Positions 24,683 through 35,577 of a DNA stretch of 59,360 nucleotides are shown here, one piece after another. The DNA comes from Bacteroidales bacterium. GTDB lineage: Bacteria; Bacteroidota; Bacteroidia; Bacteroidales; P3. The notes under the pieces are model-generated. The model saw only the letters and a program-made list of their open reading frames with translations, was not told the DNA's origin and made no database searches. The position numbers and the translations under genes are program-made. The stretch spans positions 1 through 59,360 of the forward strand of contig JAFVCA010000028.1 in NCBI GenBank assembly GCA_017479705.1. The letters run 5' to 3'. Position 1 is the stretch's first letter. Every line of letters begins with the position of its first letter.

Positions 24683-25156
24683 TTATGCTTTTAACGATAA
24701 ATCCTTTAGTTTTTTCTTTATTCTCGACATGCGGGTTTGCACAAGGGTCTCGCTGATGCCCAACATCTCCCCTATCTCCGCCTGTTTCCAGCCGTCCAGG
24801 TAGAGCCGCAACAGCTGCTGGTCCTTGACGGGCAACTGGCGGATCAACTCGTGGAGGTACGTCAACTCTTCGTGTGAAACAACGTCGTCCGGCACTTCCA
24901 ACCCCTCGATGGGCATCGTCTCCACCTGTCGTTTGCGGTGTCGCAGCCACGATATGCCCGTGTTCACCGCCACACGCCACACCCATGTCACCGGCTTGGC
25001 TGCGGGACGGTAGCGGCTCCATCCTATCCAGAGGTTCATGACAATATCCTGGCGCAAGTCCTCGCGGTCTTCTGCCGTGTGGCAGAACGACCGGCACACA
25101 CGGTTTATCGCCCCTGCATGCTCCTCGACCAATGCCAAAAATGGATGTTGCTTCAT
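24683..25156 (-). CDS. ECF-type RNA polymerase sigma factor
   Basis: The start at MKQHPFLALVEEHAGAINRV gives 157 residues, normal for ECF factors; the longer upstream frame adds unconserved residues. Region 2 is seen at about 20-75 (RVCRSFCHTAEDREDLRQDI then WVWRVAVNTGISWLRHRKRQ) and region 4 at about 105-150 (LPVKDQQLLRLYLDGWKQAE, then IGEMLGISETLVQTRMSRIK), with the helix-turn-helix. It leads an operon with an anti-sigma, an exported protein and an outer-membrane barrel, so it probably responds to an envelope signal. Its own upstream region has TGTAGCC and GACGTTTAAT motifs that may be an autoregulatory ECF promoter. Confidence 0.9.
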   Translation of the reverse strand: MKQHPFLALVEEHAGAINRVCRSFCHTAEDREDLRQDIVMNLWIGWSRYRPAAKPVTWVWRVAVNTGISWLRHRKRQVETMPIEGLEVPDDVVSHEELTYLHELIRQLPVKDQQLLRLYLDGWKQAEIGEMLGISETLVQTRMSRIKKKLKDLSLKA

Positions 25157-25162
25157 ACCCTC

Positions 25163-25202
25163 ATTAAACGTCAAAAATCGAAAAAAATCACACCAGGCTA
25201 CA
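25163..25202 (-). promoter_or_regulatory. Candidate ECF-dependent promoter of the sigma operon
   Basis: The minus strand has TGTAGCC (25196-25202), a 23-bp spacer, and GACGTTTAAT (25163-25172) directly before the sigma ATG. A TGTAACC...GTCTTA pattern is a recognisable feature of autoregulated ECF operons in Bacteroidota, and these elements are near matches. No start site data are available. Confidence 0.35.
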
Positions 25203-25440
25203 TTTTTTAGGGAATTTTGATGTCGTGGATTGCAGACTGTGTTACTCCGCTGCAATGCAACAACCTGAAACAGCTGACACCATAGCATCCCCAAAACTTC
25301 ACATCTCAGCCCATGCGGAGGATACCTATCTCACATCTTTCTTCGCCATTCATCGTGCATTTCGCATTCATTTATTCAACATTTCCTGTTCCTTAGGAGG
25401 AATAAGTGCAGGCCACCTGTCGTGGAACGATGGATGAAGA

Positions 25441-25475
25441 AAGGGACATTGAACGTCGTCGGTTCAATGTCCCTT
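25441..25475 (-). terminator. Hairpin downstream of the lipoprotein gene
   Basis: AAGGGACATTGAAC (25441-25454) pairs perfectly with GTTCAATGTCCCTT (25462-25475) around a seven-base loop, 62 bp after the lipoprotein stop. No T-run follows on the minus strand, so it may terminate weakly or protect the 3' end. Confidence 0.55.
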
Positions 25476-25536
25476 GGCTGGGGGAGGTGCCCACCCCTGA
25501 CGGATGCTACCCTGTGCAGGGATTATTCGACATGGT

Positions 25537-26271
25537 TCAATCCAGATTCCACAGATTGCTCCAGCCAGTGGTGTCGTATACATGGAATTGGATGTCCAAG
25601 TGGTGCGTGATGCCGGGGGGGATGCTGTCCAGCCCCAATTGGCTGAGATAGTGTCGCGTGCCATCAGTGTGAAGCTGAAGCTGGTCCTCGGCCAGATAGG
25701 GCGGACGGAGGCCGTAGTGGGCGCGTGCCTCGACCCATTCCCACACAGCGTTGGCATGCTCACGGGCACGCTGGACAAAGAGGTCGTGCGTCCGCACATC
25801 GCCGCCGTCAACAGCGTTGAGGATGTCCGGCCGCAAATACCAATAGAAAGAACCCCCTATGTAGCCGTCCGGGTGGCGGCTGTACATTTCCTGTTCGAAC
25901 CGAACCATCTGGTTCTGCATCCACTGCTGCCGCCGTGAAAAGAGCGAACAATGGAGTGTCCACAGCGTGTCGTTCAGGCCGAAGGTCTGCAAGACGAAAA
26001 TCCCTGTGTCGTCCTGGCGCAGATATGTCACCCTGCGGTATCCACCGGCAATGGTGTCGCTTGTCAATGCATAGTTGTAATTCCCTGCATATTGCTCTAC
26101 TGCGGCATGCCATCGCGGCGACTCGCGCAGCTGCCACAGGGGCAGCAGACTGTTGTATAAACTGGATGATTTGGCGGTCTCCGGGAAAACCTCCTCCTTG
26201 GTGCACGATACGGACAGCATCGCTACACAAAAGGCGAAAGCAAATGCCCATAGGGAAAACGGTTTCTTCAT
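25537..26271 (-). CDS. Lipoprotein of unknown function
   Basis: The start at MKKPFSLWAFAFAFCVAMLS gives 244 residues; an ATG four codons earlier is equally open. The signal ends SVSC followed by TKEE, so it is a lipoprotein. The mature protein contains several Trp/Tyr-rich segments (YNYALTSDTIAGGYRR, FSRRQQWMQNQMVRFEQEM, FYWYLRPD) and ends TTGWSNLWNLD. I do not recognise the family. It stands alone between the sigma operon and eno. Confidence 0.65.
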   Translation of the reverse strand: MKKPFSLWAFAFAFCVAMLSVSCTKEEVFPETAKSSSLYNSLLPLWQLRESPRWHAAVEQYAGNYNYALTSDTIAGGYRRVTYLRQDDTGIFVLQTFGLNDTLWTLHCSLFSRRQQWMQNQMVRFEQEMYSRHPDGYIGGSFYWYLRPDILNAVDGGDVRTHDLFVQRAREHANAVWEWVEARAHYGLRPPYLAEDQLQLHTDGTRHYLSQLGLDSIPPGITHHLDIQFHVYDTTGWSNLWNLD

Positions 26272-26283
26272 GTTATTCTGCAT

Positions 26284-26663
26284 TTTTTATAATAAGACGC
26301 AGACAGGTGGAAAATCTTACGCTGTTTAAGAAAGTTTAACAATTTTTCGATCGGGGCGGCCTCCTATATTATCATCCCGAACTGGCCGTGAAGCCCGGCA
26401 CAAAGAAGGCAAGTGGTTGATATGATTCAGATCGCGTTTATTCTACCCCTAATGATGGGCATTAGAAAAAATGGCGCACAGGGGATTGTCTTCTTGTTGC
26501 TTGGATGGTTTTGCCTGTTTCTACGGAGCGGCCGGGGAATGTTTGAGTTCCATGCTGACGACCGATTGGGGGGTATGGCGGCCGAGCACGTTTTGAGATA
26601 GCAATACCCTGCATGGGTTCGCATGCAGGGTATTGCAGTAATGTGTACAAAACGAGGAGGTTC
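26284..26663. other. Gap between the lipoprotein gene and eno, no gene seen
   Basis: It contains an AAACTTTCTTAAAC-type palindrome (26325-26341) near the lipoprotein gene and the eno hairpin at 26601-26636. A GCGTCTTATT element at about 26291-26302 resembles ECF promoter elements. Confidence 0.45.
26601..26636 (-). terminator. Hairpin terminator after eno
   Basis: A perfect 15-bp stem, GCAATACCCTGCATG (26601-26615) with CATGCAGGGTATTGC (26622-26636), closes on GGTTCG and lies 28 bp after the eno stop. On the minus strand no strong T-run follows, so its strength is unclear. Confidence 0.65.
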
Positions 26664-28112
<1,449 letters not shown>

Positions 28113-28604
28113 TTATTCGGCCTTGGGGGTTTCTTCGACTGCGGGAGTTTCTGCAGCAACAGGAGCCTCGGCAGTTTCAGCCTTCTTGGCGCGGCTACGA
28201 CGGGTGGTCTTAGCTTTCTTCTCGGCGATGGGTTTAAGCATATTCTCGTTGTAGTCGACGAGTTCGATGATGGCCATAGCAGAGTTGTCACCATGACGGA
28301 TGCCGGTCTTCAGGATGCGGGTATAGCCGCCGGGGCGGTTGGCGACCTTCTGCGAGATTTCGCGGAAGAGTTCGTTGACGGCCTCTTTGCTGTGGAGGTA
28401 GCTGAAGACAACACGGCGGTTGTTGGTGGTGTCCTCTTTGGAGCGATTGATGAGGGGCTCGACATATACTCGGAGTGCTTTGGCTTTGGCCAGCGTGGTC
28501 TCAATTCTCTTCTCAAGGATGAGAGAGGTGGCCATGTTGGAGAGCATAGCAACGCGATGTGCGTGGGTTCTTGACAGATGATTTATTTTACAACCGTGTC
28601 TCAT
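28113..28604 (-). CDS. rplQ: Large-subunit ribosomal protein bL17
   Basis: The 163-residue product opens [17 protein letters not shown], the L17 signature. Like other Bacteroidota L17 proteins it has an extended C-terminal tail rich in Ala, Glu and Pro ([20 protein letters not shown]), so it is longer than the 120-residue Escherichia form. The gene is the last of the run, 6 bp after rpoA, before the terminator. Confidence 0.97.
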   Translation of the reverse strand: MRHGCKINHLSRTHAHRVAMLSNMATSLILEKRIETTLAKAKALRVYVEPLINRSKEDTTNNRRVVFSYLHSKEAVNELFREISQKVANRPGGYTRILKTGIRHGDNSAMAIIELVDYNENMLKPIAEKKAKTTRRSRAKKAETAEAPVAAETPAVEETPKAE

Positions 28605-28610
28605 TTCTAT

Positions 28611-29603
28611 TTATTCTTTATCTAATTTAAACTTACTAATATTCATACCGAATTCGAGGTTCTTAGAAGCAACAAGGTTCTCAAGCTCGGTGAGCGATTT
28701 CTTGCCGAAGTTTCTGAACTTCAGAAGGTCGGCCTTATTGAAAGAGACCAAATCGCCAAGGGTCTCGACCTCGGCAGCCTTAAGGCAGTTGAGCGCACGG
28801 ACGGAGAGGTCCATGTCGACCAACTTGGTCTTGAGGAGCTGACGGGTATAGACGGTGCTTTCGTCGAACTCTTCCTGCACGGGCTTGGGTTCGGCTTCGA
28901 GCGTGATGCGCTCGTCGCTGAAGAGCATGAAGTGCTGGATGAGGATGGTGGCAGCTTCTTTCAAAGCCTCTTTCGGATGGATGGAGCCGTCGGTCTGGAT
29001 GTCGAAGGTCAGTTTTTCGTAGTCCGTACGCTGTTCAACGCGATAGTCGGAGACTTCGTACTTGACGTTTTTGATAGGCGTATGGATAGAGTCGACAGCG
29101 ATAACACCGATTGGGTCGCCCGGCTTCTTGTTCTCGTCGGCGGGGACGTAGCCGCGGCCTTTCTCGATGGTGAGTTCTACCTTGAGTTCGGTGGTAGTCT
29201 CCATGTGGCAGATTTCAAGTTCGGGGTTGAGAACTTGGAAGCCATTGAGATGGCTGTTGAGGTCGCCAGCCTTGAAGACAGGCTGTCCGACAACAACAAA
29301 AGAGACCTTCTCCGTCTCAAACTCTTCGATTTGGCGACGAAAACGGATTTGCTTCAGCTTAAGGATGATGTCGGTCATGTCCTCGACCACACCGGGGAGG
29401 GAGGAGAATTCATGGTCGACACCTTCAATGCGTACAGAGGTGATTGCAAAACCTTCGAGGGAAGAGAGCAATACACGGCGCAGCGCATTGCCGATGGTGA
29501 TGCCGTAGCCGGGTTCCAGGGGACGGAATTCGAAAACGCCACGGAAATCGTCGGCCTCGAGCATGACCACCTTGTCGGGTTTCTGGAAAGATAATATTGC
29601 CAT
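28611..29603 (-). CDS. rpoA: RNA polymerase alpha subunit
   Basis: The start at [20 protein letters not shown] gives 330 residues, standard for the family; an upstream ATG would add ten residues. The N-terminal dimerisation and assembly domain occupies about 1-230 ([20 protein letters not shown] is diagnostic). After a linker the C-terminal DNA-binding domain begins near 245 with [20 protein letters not shown] and [16 protein letters not shown]. It assembles core RNA polymerase. The 101 bp between rpsD and rpoA hold a weak hairpin. Confidence 0.98.
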   Translation of the reverse strand: MAILSFQKPDKVVMLEADDFRGVFEFRPLEPGYGITIGNALRRVLLSSLEGFAITSVRIEGVDHEFSSLPGVVEDMTDIILKLKQIRFRRQIEEFETEKVSFVVVGQPVFKAGDLNSHLNGFQVLNPELEICHMETTTELKVELTIEKGRGYVPADENKKPGDPIGVIAVDSIHTPIKNVKYEVSDYRVEQRTDYEKLTFDIQTDGSIHPKEALKEAATILIQHFMLFSDERITLEAEPKPVQEEFDESTVYTRQLLKTKLVDMDLSVRALNCLKAAEVETLGDLVSFNKADLLKFRNFGKKSLTELENLVASKNLEFGMNISKFKLDKE

Positions 29604-29704
29604 TTTAATTGCTTTCTTGATAATTTGTTTCACTGACCCTGACTCTTATGTACTGGCTGCAAAGAAGGGCAGACAGTAGCAAGCCTTGGGCTACGAAAAC
29701 GCTA

Positions 29705-30310
29705 CTACTTGGAGTAGAGTTCGACAATGAGCTGTTCGTTGATGTTCTCCGGGATTTCGGTGCGCTCGGGGTAGTTGATGAACTTACCGGAGAGTGTGGC
29801 ACCATCCCACTCCAGCCAAGCATAGTTGTTGGCACGGGAGGCGAGATTGTCGGAGATAATCTCCAAGGACTTGGAACGCTCACGGACGGAAATGACATCA
29901 CCCACTTTCAATTCGTAGGAGGGGATGTTGACTACGTTGCCATTGACAGCGATGTGACGATGGGACACGAGCTGGCGGGCTTGTGCACGGCTGCAGGCGA
30001 TGCCGAGACGATAGACAACATTGTCCAGACGGGATTCAATGAGTTTCATGAGCTCTTCACCAGTAATACCGCCACGACGGGAGGCTTCGGCGTAGAGTTT
30101 GCGGAACTGGCGTTCGAGAATGCCGTAGGTATATTTGGCTTTCTGCTTCTCCTGAAGCTGGATGCCATACTCCGAGACTTTACCGCGGCGGCGGTTCTGG
30201 CCGTGCATGCCCGGAGCGTAAGGTTTCTTTTCGTAGTTCTTATCGGGACCGTAAATAGGTTCGTGGAACTTTCTTGCTATTTTGGTTTTTGGACCTGTAT
30301 ATCTTGCCAT
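29705..30310 (-). CDS. rpsD: Small-subunit ribosomal protein uS4
   Basis: The 201-residue product starts [20 protein letters not shown] and carries the S4 RNA-binding domain in the middle ([20 protein letters not shown] and [19 protein letters not shown]). S4 is a primary 16S binder and in many bacteria the autogenous regulator of the alpha operon. A 10-bp hairpin lies 33 bp upstream of the gene, a plausible place for such control. Confidence 0.98.
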   Translation of the reverse strand: MARYTGPKTKIARKFHEPIYGPDKNYEKKPYAPGMHGQNRRRGKVSEYGIQLQEKQKAKYTYGILERQFRKLYAEASRRGGITGEELMKLIESRLDNVVYRLGIACSRAQARQLVSHRHIAVNGNVVNIPSYELKVGDVISVRERSKSLEIISDNLASRANNYAWLEWDGATLSGKFINYPERTEIPENINEQLIVELYSK

Positions 30311-30342
30311 TGTTTACTGTTTTGAAAATTGTTACAGACTGC

Positions 30343-30380
30343 GAACAGAGGGTGGAGACACGGGGTGCTGCCCTCCGTTC
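30343..30380 (-). promoter_or_regulatory. Hairpin in the rpsK-rpsD gap, candidate S4 autoregulatory site
   Basis: On the minus strand GAACGGAGGG (30371-30380) pairs with CCCTCTGTTC (30343-30352) through ten base pairs including one G-U, around an 18-base loop with CACCCCGTGT. It begins 8 bp after the rpsK stop and ends 33 bp before the rpsD ATG. Regulation is inferred from its place and structure only. Confidence 0.4.
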
Positions 30381-30388
30381 AAATCGAA

Positions 30389-30778
30389 TTAGACGCGACG
30401 GCGTTTGGGGGGACGGCAACCATTGTGGGGCAGCGGGGTGACGTCGACGATTTCGGTCACTTCAATGCCACAGCCATTGATAGCACGGATAGCAGACTCG
30501 CGCCCTGAACCAGGTCCTTTTACAAAGACTTTGACTTTTCTTAGGCCCAAATCATAAGCAACTTTACCGCAATCTTCCGCAGCCATCTGAGCGGCATACG
30601 GAGTGTTTTTCTTCGATCCGCGGAAGCCCATTTTTCCAGCAGACGACCAAGAAATCACTTGACCGGCATTATTAGTCAACGAAATAATTACGTTGTTGAA
30701 AGAAGCAAAGATGCATGCTCTTCCAAGAGGTTCAACTTTTACGACTCTCTTTTTGGTCGGTTTAGAAGTTTTTGCCAT
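30389..30778 (-). CDS. rpsK: Small-subunit ribosomal protein uS11
   Basis: The 129-residue product has the S11 core ([55 protein letters not shown]) and the basic end PPKRRRV. It sits in the platform of the 30S subunit near the mRNA exit. The gene is 87 bp after rpsM. Confidence 0.98.
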   Translation of the reverse strand: MAKTSKPTKKRVVKVEPLGRACIFASFNNVIISLTNNAGQVISWSSAGKMGFRGSKKNTPYAAQMAAEDCGKVAYDLGLRKVKVFVKGPGSGRESAIRAINGCGIEVTEIVDVTPLPHNGCRPPKRRRV

Positions 30779-30865
30779 AATTTTTTAATTGTGCTTGATT
30801 CTACTTTGTTTACCTTCTGCTCCTTGTTCAAATATAGTCCGCAGAGGGTTGCTACACTTTATTTA

Positions 30866-31243
30866 TTATTTGGTAGCTTTCTTTTTGTTAGCGATTGTTT
30901 TCTTCTTACCCTTACGTGTACGGGCGTTGTTCTTGGTGCTCTGACCACGCAGAGGGAGACCGAGACGGTGACGGATGCCGCGATAGCAGCCAATGTCCAT
31001 CAGTCGTTTGATGTTCATTTGAACTTCGGAACGGAGCGCACCTTCGACTTTGTACTCGTCATTGATGATGGTACGGAGGGTGTTCTGTTCATCGTCGGTC
31101 CAGTCTTGCACTTTCTTGTTCTCGTCGATACCGGCTTTTGCCAGAATCTCGGAAGCAAGGCTTCTACCAATACCGTAGATATAGGTGAGACCTATAACTC
31201 CTCTTTTGTTTTTGGGTAAGTCAATACCTGCAATTCTTGCCAT
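30866..31243 (-). CDS. rpsM: Small-subunit ribosomal protein uS13
   Basis: The 125-residue product begins [20 protein letters not shown] and shows the helix-two-turns-helix [13 protein letters not shown] and the C-terminal [20 protein letters not shown] followed by [12 protein letters not shown], which contacts tRNA and 16S. Start and length are normal. Confidence 0.98.
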   Translation of the reverse strand: MARIAGIDLPKNKRGVIGLTYIYGIGRSLASEILAKAGIDENKKVQDWTDDEQNTLRTIINDEYKVEGALRSEVQMNIKRLMDIGCYRGIRHRLGLPLRGQSTKNNARTRKGKKKTIANKKKATK

Positions 31244-31272
31244 AAATTCTTTTTATTCTTTTTGTTAGTTAA

Positions 31273-31389
31273 TCATCCTTGTCTTTGTTTGAACTTAGGA
31301 TTCTTCTTGTTGATTACATAGACGACCCCGTGACGGCGAACAACCTTGCATTCAGGGGATCTTTTCTTTACAGAAACTCTTACTTTCAT
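31273..31389 (-). CDS. rpmJ: Large-subunit ribosomal protein bL36 (zinc-free form)
   Basis: This short gene encodes 38 residues, [19 protein letters not shown] then [19 protein letters not shown]. Of the usual CxxC...C...H zinc ligands only Cys14 remains, so this is the zinc-independent type common in Bacteroidota. It lies 63 bp after infA and 29 bp before rpsM. Confidence 0.96.
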   Translation of the reverse strand: MKVRVSVKKRSPECKVVRRHGVVYVINKKNPKFKQRQG

Positions 31390-31452
31390 TTTTTATTGTA
31401 TTAATCGATTAATTCTAATATCAGTTTCACTGAGCGGTGTGTGCGACAACAA

Positions 31453-31671
31453 TTATTTGTGACGATAGGTGATGCGGCCTTTGGTAAGATCATAAGGCGA
31501 CATTTCGATGGAGACTTTGTCTCCAGGGAGAATCTTGATGTAGTGCATGCGCATCTTGCCGGAAATGTGGGCAATGATTTGGTGCCCATTTTCCAATTCG
31601 ACGCGGAACATGGCATTGCCTAAAGATTCGGTCACTGTTCCGTCAAGTTGTATGGATGATTGTTTAGCCAT
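31453..31671 (-). CDS. infA: Translation initiation factor IF-1
   Basis: The 72-residue product is a single OB-fold: [40 protein letters not shown] and [17 protein letters not shown]-1 binds the 30S A site and helps IF-2 and IF-3 select the initiator tRNA. It follows map by 28 bp. Confidence 0.98.
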   Translation of the reverse strand: MAKQSSIQLDGTVTESLGNAMFRVELENGHQIIAHISGKMRMHYIKILPGDKVSIEMSPYDLTKGRITYRHK

Positions 31672-31699
31672 TTATTATTTCTACTTATCGTAACTATAA

Positions 31700-32470
31700 T
31701 TATTGTTGTTCAATGAAATCGAATGTAGAGAGAATGTCGGGTCCGTTTACGCCAATGGCGACTGTGTGCTCAAAGTGGGCTGCGGGCTTGCCATCTTTGG
31801 TGCGGCAGGTCCAGCCATCTTCACGAGAGAAGACAACATTCTTGGAACCCATGCAGACCATTGGCTCGACAGCAATGACCATGCCTTCTTTGAGCAATGG
31901 GCCAGTGCCGGGGACACCATAGTTGGGGACATTGGGGCTTTCGTGCATTTTGAAACCTACGCCATGACCACAGAGCTCACGAACGACAGAGTAGCCATTC
32001 TTTTCACAATGTTGCTGGACGGCATGGCCTATATCACCGACACGGTTGCCGGCTTTGCACTTTTCGAGACCGATATAGAGTGCCTCTTTGGTCACTTTCA
32101 ACAGACGCTGAAGTTCGGGAGTGCACTCGCCACAGGTGAAAGTATAGGCAGAATCAGAGACGTAACCATTCAACTCGATGACACAATCAAGGGAGACGTT
32201 GTCGCCTTCTTTGATGAAGAATTTGTCGGAAGGGATGCCGTGCACGACGACATCGTTGACAGAGATGCAAAATGCGGCAGGGAAACCTTCATAGCCCTTG
32301 CAAAGGGGGATGCCCCCATTGTCACGGATATACTGCTCACCTATGTTGTCAAGGAAAGCAGTTGTAACACCAGGCTGAATATGACGGCCCACCTCGGCAA
32401 GAGTCTTGCCGAGGAGACGGGCACTATCACGTATCAGTTCTATTTCTTCTTTTGTCTTGAGGAGTATCAT
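31700..32470 (-). CDS. map: Methionine aminopeptidase, type I
   Basis: The 256-residue enzyme removes the initiator methionine from new proteins. The metal ligands are visible: Asp in DNVSLDCVIELNGYVSDSAY (two), His in HGVGFKMHESPNVPNYG, Glu in VIAVEPMV and Glu in FEHTVAI. It has no N-terminal zinc-finger extension. Its place between secY and infA is a Bacteroidota arrangement. Confidence 0.97.
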   Translation of the reverse strand: MILLKTKEEIELIRDSARLLGKTLAEVGRHIQPGVTTAFLDNIGEQYIRDNGGIPLCKGYEGFPAAFCISVNDVVVHGIPSDKFFIKEGDNVSLDCVIELNGYVSDSAYTFTCGECTPELQRLLKVTKEALYIGLEKCKAGNRVGDIGHAVQQHCEKNGYSVVRELCGHGVGFKMHESPNVPNYGVPGTGPLLKEGMVIAVEPMVCMGSKNVVFSREDGWTCRTKDGKPAAHFEHTVAIGVNGPDILSTFDFIEQQ

Positions 32471-32489
32471 TACGCAATGATTGAGTTAT

Positions 32490-33848
32490 TTATGCCTGTA
32501 CTGACATAGAGGTACGACCTTTGATGCGGCCAGTCTTGGTGAGACCATCATAGTGGCGCATGAGCAGATGGCTTTCAATCTGCTGCAGAGTATCGAGGAT
32601 AACACCGACCAGAATGAGCAGCGAGGTGCCGCCATAGAACTGGGCGAACTGGGTATTGACACCAAAGAGACGGATGATAGCAGGAAGAATAGCAACGATG
32701 GCCAGGAAGATGGAACCGGGAAGGGTAATCTTGGAGAGGATGCCCTCAAGGTATTCGGCAGTCTTTTTGCCGGGTTTGACACCGGGGATGAAACCACCGT
32801 TCTTTTTCATATCTTCAGCCATCTGGTTAGGATTGATAGCAATTGCCGTGTAGAAGTAGGTGAACAGGACAACTAAGATGAAGAACACCACATTGTACCA
32901 GAAACCATTGAAATCGGTAAAAGCCATCCAGAACTTGGAATCGGAGTTGCCAGTGAAACCCATGAAAGTAATGGGGATGAACATGATTGCCTGAGCAAAA
33001 ATGATAGGCATAACACCTGCAGCATTGACTTTGATGGGGATGTACTGACGGACTCCACCGTATTGACGGTTGCCGACAATGCGCTTGGCATACTGCACGG
33101 GGATTCGGCGGGTACCCTGAACCAGCAGGATGACGAGCAGAATGACGGCGAGCAGGGCGACAATCTCAATCAAGAACATCACAAGACCACCACCAGCATC
33201 GGTGAGACGTGAAACGAATTCACCAAAGAGGGCAAAAGGCAGACGAGCGATGATACCAATCATGATCAACAGAGAGATACCGTTGCCTACACCTTTTTCG
33301 GTGATACGCTCACCCAACCACATGACAAAGAGAGTACCGGCAATCAAGATAATGATGCTGGATGCCCAGAATGTCCAAGTGGGGGAGCTGCCGTCGAAAG
33401 GATAAATGGCGGTCGAGGAGGCACCAAGCTGATACATCATGTTGGTGATGTAAGCGGGGGCTTGGAAACCAGTAATGGCAACCGTGAGCAGACGGGTAAT
33501 CTGATTCATCTTTCTGCGGCCGTTTTCACCGTCGTGCTGCATCTTCTGGAAATAGGGGACAACCATGACAAACAACTGTATCACGATGGATGCAGTGATG
33601 TAGGGCATGATACCCAAAGCGAAGATGGAGGCATTGGAGAATGCACCACCAGAGAACATGTTCAACAGACCCATCAGACCATCAGAACCCTGATTCTGCA
33701 GATTCTGCAACTGCGTAGGATCGACACCAGGCAGGGCGACATAGCAACCAATGCGGTAAACAAGCACTAAACCCAAGGTGTAAAGGATTCGTTTCCGCAG
33801 GTCTTCAATCGACCAGATGTTTTTGAGTGTCTGTATTAATCTCTTCAT
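32490..33848 (-). CDS. secY: Preprotein translocase subunit SecY
   Basis: The 452-residue integral membrane protein has ten predicted helices, beginning with RILYTLGLVLVYRIGCYVAL and including the plug region (GLMGLLNMFSGGAFSNASIF) and the cytoplasmic loop QGTRRIPVQYAKRIVGNRQY that docks SecA or the ribosome. It forms the Sec channel with SecE and SecG, which lie elsewhere. A 93-bp gap with an imperfect inverted repeat separates it from rplO. Confidence 0.98.
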   Translation of the reverse strand: MKRLIQTLKNIWSIEDLRKRILYTLGLVLVYRIGCYVALPGVDPTQLQNLQNQGSDGLMGLLNMFSGGAFSNASIFALGIMPYITASIVIQLFVMVVPYFQKMQHDGENGRRKMNQITRLLTVAITGFQAPAYITNMMYQLGASSTAIYPFDGSSPTWTFWASSIIILIAGTLFVMWLGERITEKGVGNGISLLIMIGIIARLPFALFGEFVSRLTDAGGGLVMFLIEIVALLAVILLVILLVQGTRRIPVQYAKRIVGNRQYGGVRQYIPIKVNAAGVMPIIFAQAIMFIPITFMGFTGNSDSKFWMAFTDFNGFWYNVVFFILVVLFTYFYTAIAINPNQMAEDMKKNGGFIPGVKPGKKTAEYLEGILSKITLPGSIFLAIVAILPAIIRLFGVNTQFAQFYGGTSLLILVGVILDTLQQIESHLLMRHYDGLTKTGRIKGRTSMSVQA

Positions 33849-33852
33849 TATA

Positions 33853-33938
33853 TTGTTTAATTTTAAGTTTTGAAGTTGATGGAGTCATGAAGTTGATGAA
33901 GTTTTGCTACTACAACATTAACTACATCAACTCCATAA
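33853..33938 (-). promoter_or_regulatory. Inverted repeat in the rplO-secY gap
   Basis: ATGAAGTTGATG (about 33884-33895) and CATCAACTCCAT (about 33924-33935) can form a 12-bp stem with one mismatch, in a region made of GAAGTTGATG-like direct repeats. Its role, if any, is unknown; it could be a transcript-processing or attenuation site in front of secY. Confidence 0.3.
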
Positions 33939-33941
33939 ACT

Positions 33942-34391
33942 TTATTCTATAACTGTGGCAACGCCACCCTTGGTCTCGATAGCCTGTTTGGCAGTAGCCG
34001 AGAAAGCGTGGGCTGTTACGTTGATGGCCTTGCTCAATTCTCCACGGCCAAGGATTTTGATGCGATCCTTGCCAGAGATGAGGCCGTTCTGCTTGAAAAC
34101 ATCAACGTTGAAGTCGGTAATATTCTTGGCCTCGGCAAGAGCATTGAGGGTATCAATGTTGATACCAACATACTCGATGCGGTTGATGTTCTTGAAGCCG
34201 AACTTGGGAAGGCGACGATAGATGGGCATCTGACCACCTTCGAAACCAACCTTCTGGTGATAGCCAGAACGAGCCTTGGCACCCTTGTTACCACGGGTGG
34301 AAGTGCCACCTTTACCAGAGCCGGCACCACGACCGACACGTTTGGAATGATGGATGGAACCTTTTGCGGGTTGGAGATTATTTAAGTTCAT
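33942..34391 (-). CDS. rplO: Large-subunit ribosomal protein uL15
   Basis: The 149-residue product has the long basic N-terminal extension (SKRVGRGAGSGKGGTSTRGN then KGAKARSGY) and a globular end (NGLISGKDRIKILGRGELSK). The start MNLNNLQPAKGSIH is normal. Confidence 0.97.
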   Translation of the reverse strand: MNLNNLQPAKGSIHHSKRVGRGAGSGKGGTSTRGNKGAKARSGYHQKVGFEGGQMPIYRRLPKFGFKNINRIEYVGINIDTLNALAEAKNITDFNVDVFKQNGLISGKDRIKILGRGELSKAINVTAHAFSATAKQAIETKGGVATVIE

Positions 34392-34466
34392 AATATTCTT
34401 TTTTGTAGTTTTGAAGCCACCAACTCAAGTCGCAGACCCCAGCAGGTGGCTGCATTTCAACATTAA

Positions 34467-34652
34467 TTATATTTCTTCAACAGTGATTAAGTGTTTCACC
34501 TTCTCAATCATACCAAGAATCTGGGGGGTTGCGACCACCGTGCGTTCGTGGTTGATTTTTCTGAGACCCAAAGCAGCCATTGTTTTCTTCTGACGTGCGG
34601 GATGTCCGATGGTGCTTCTAACCTGCTTAATCTTTAAAGTCTTTTCTGCCAT
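34467..34652 (-). CDS. rpmD: Large-subunit ribosomal protein uL30
   Basis: The 61-residue product MAEKTLKIKQVRSTIGHPAR and LGLRKINHERTV is a full-length bacterial L30. It follows rpsE by 18 bp. Confidence 0.96.
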   Translation of the reverse strand: MAEKTLKIKQVRSTIGHPARQKKTMAALGLRKINHERTVVATPQILGMIEKVKHLITVEEI

Positions 34653-34670
34653 GATTCTGTTCTCCTATGA

Positions 34671-35189
34671 TTAACCATTAAACACTTTGTCGAGAGTGAT
34701 ACCACGGAGCTCGGCAACCATGTAAGGATCTTTCATTTGCAACAGTGCGTTGATGGTAGCCTTGACAACACTATGGGGGTTGGAAGAGCCTTTGCACTTA
34801 GCAAGCACGTCCTTCACACCAACGCTCTCCAAAACGGCACGCATAGCACCACCGGCGATAACACCAGTACCAGGGGCGGCGGGTTTGAGGAACACGCGAG
34901 CACCGCTGTACTTGCCGCACTGCTCGTGAGGGATGGTGCCTTTCAGGACAGGAACCTTGATGAGGTTCTTCTTAGCATCGTCAACACCCTTCTGGATGGC
35001 AGCTTGAACTTCCTTAGCCTTGCCCAGACCGTATCCAACAACACCGTTTTCGTTGCCGATAACGACGATGGCCGCAAAGGTGAATGTTCTACCACCCTTG
35101 GTGACCTTGGTTACACGATTGATTGCAACAAGACGATCTTTAAACTCGATTTCGCTCGATTTTACTCTTTTAACGTTTACTTCTGCCAT
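34671..35189 (-). CDS. rpsE: Small-subunit ribosomal protein uS5
   Basis: The 172-residue product has the double-stranded-RNA-binding-like N-terminal domain ([39 protein letters not shown]) and the ribosomal S5 C-terminal domain ([20 protein letters not shown]). It contributes to decoding accuracy. Confidence 0.98.
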   Translation of the reverse strand: MAEVNVKRVKSSEIEFKDRLVAINRVTKVTKGGRTFTFAAIVVIGNENGVVGYGLGKAKEVQAAIQKGVDDAKKNLIKVPVLKGTIPHEQCGKYSGARVFLKPAAPGTGVIAGGAMRAVLESVGVKDVLAKCKGSSNPHSVVKATINALLQMKDPYMVAELRGITLDKVFNG

Positions 35190-35193
35190 GACT

Positions 35194-35547
35194 TTAGAAT
35201 TTTAAACCACCTTCTCTGGCACCATCGGCCAACGATTTAACACGACCGTGGTAGAGATAACCGTTGCGGTCAAACACCACAGCATTGATACCAGCAGCGA
35301 CGGCGCGCTCGGCCAAGAGTTTACCAATCTTGGCGGCCATTTCGCTTTTTGTGCCACTCTTTTCAACACCTTTCTCGCGAGAGGAAGCTGCGGCCAGTGT
35401 CACACCTTTTACATCGTCAATAACCTGTGCATAAATTTCCTTATTGCTTCTGAACACAGACAGACGCGGCATCTCAGCAGTACCGCTTATCTTATGACGA
35501 ATGCGGAATTTAATTTTTGTTCTTCTTATATCTTTTCTTGTAGCCAT
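35194..35547 (-). CDS. rplR: Large-subunit ribosomal protein uL18
   Basis: The 117-residue 5S rRNA-binding protein shows [20 protein letters not shown], a basic N-terminus and the end [20 protein letters not shown]. It lies 4 bp before rpsE. Confidence 0.97.
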   Translation of the reverse strand: MATRKDIRRTKIKFRIRHKISGTAEMPRLSVFRSNKEIYAQVIDDVKGVTLAAASSREKGVEKSGTKSEMAAKIGKLLAERAVAAGINAVVFDRNGYLYHGRVKSLADGAREGGLKF

Positions 35548-35577
35548 AATTGTTTTTCTTTGGCGTTCTAATGATTA

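Larger units (their letters stand above)
25157..25536. other. Gap between sigma operon and lipoprotein gene with a perfect hairpin
   Basis: The gap holds the presumed sigma promoter (25163-25202) and, near its other end, a perfect 14-bp stem (25441-25454 with 25462-25475). No gene is supported. Confidence 0.5.
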
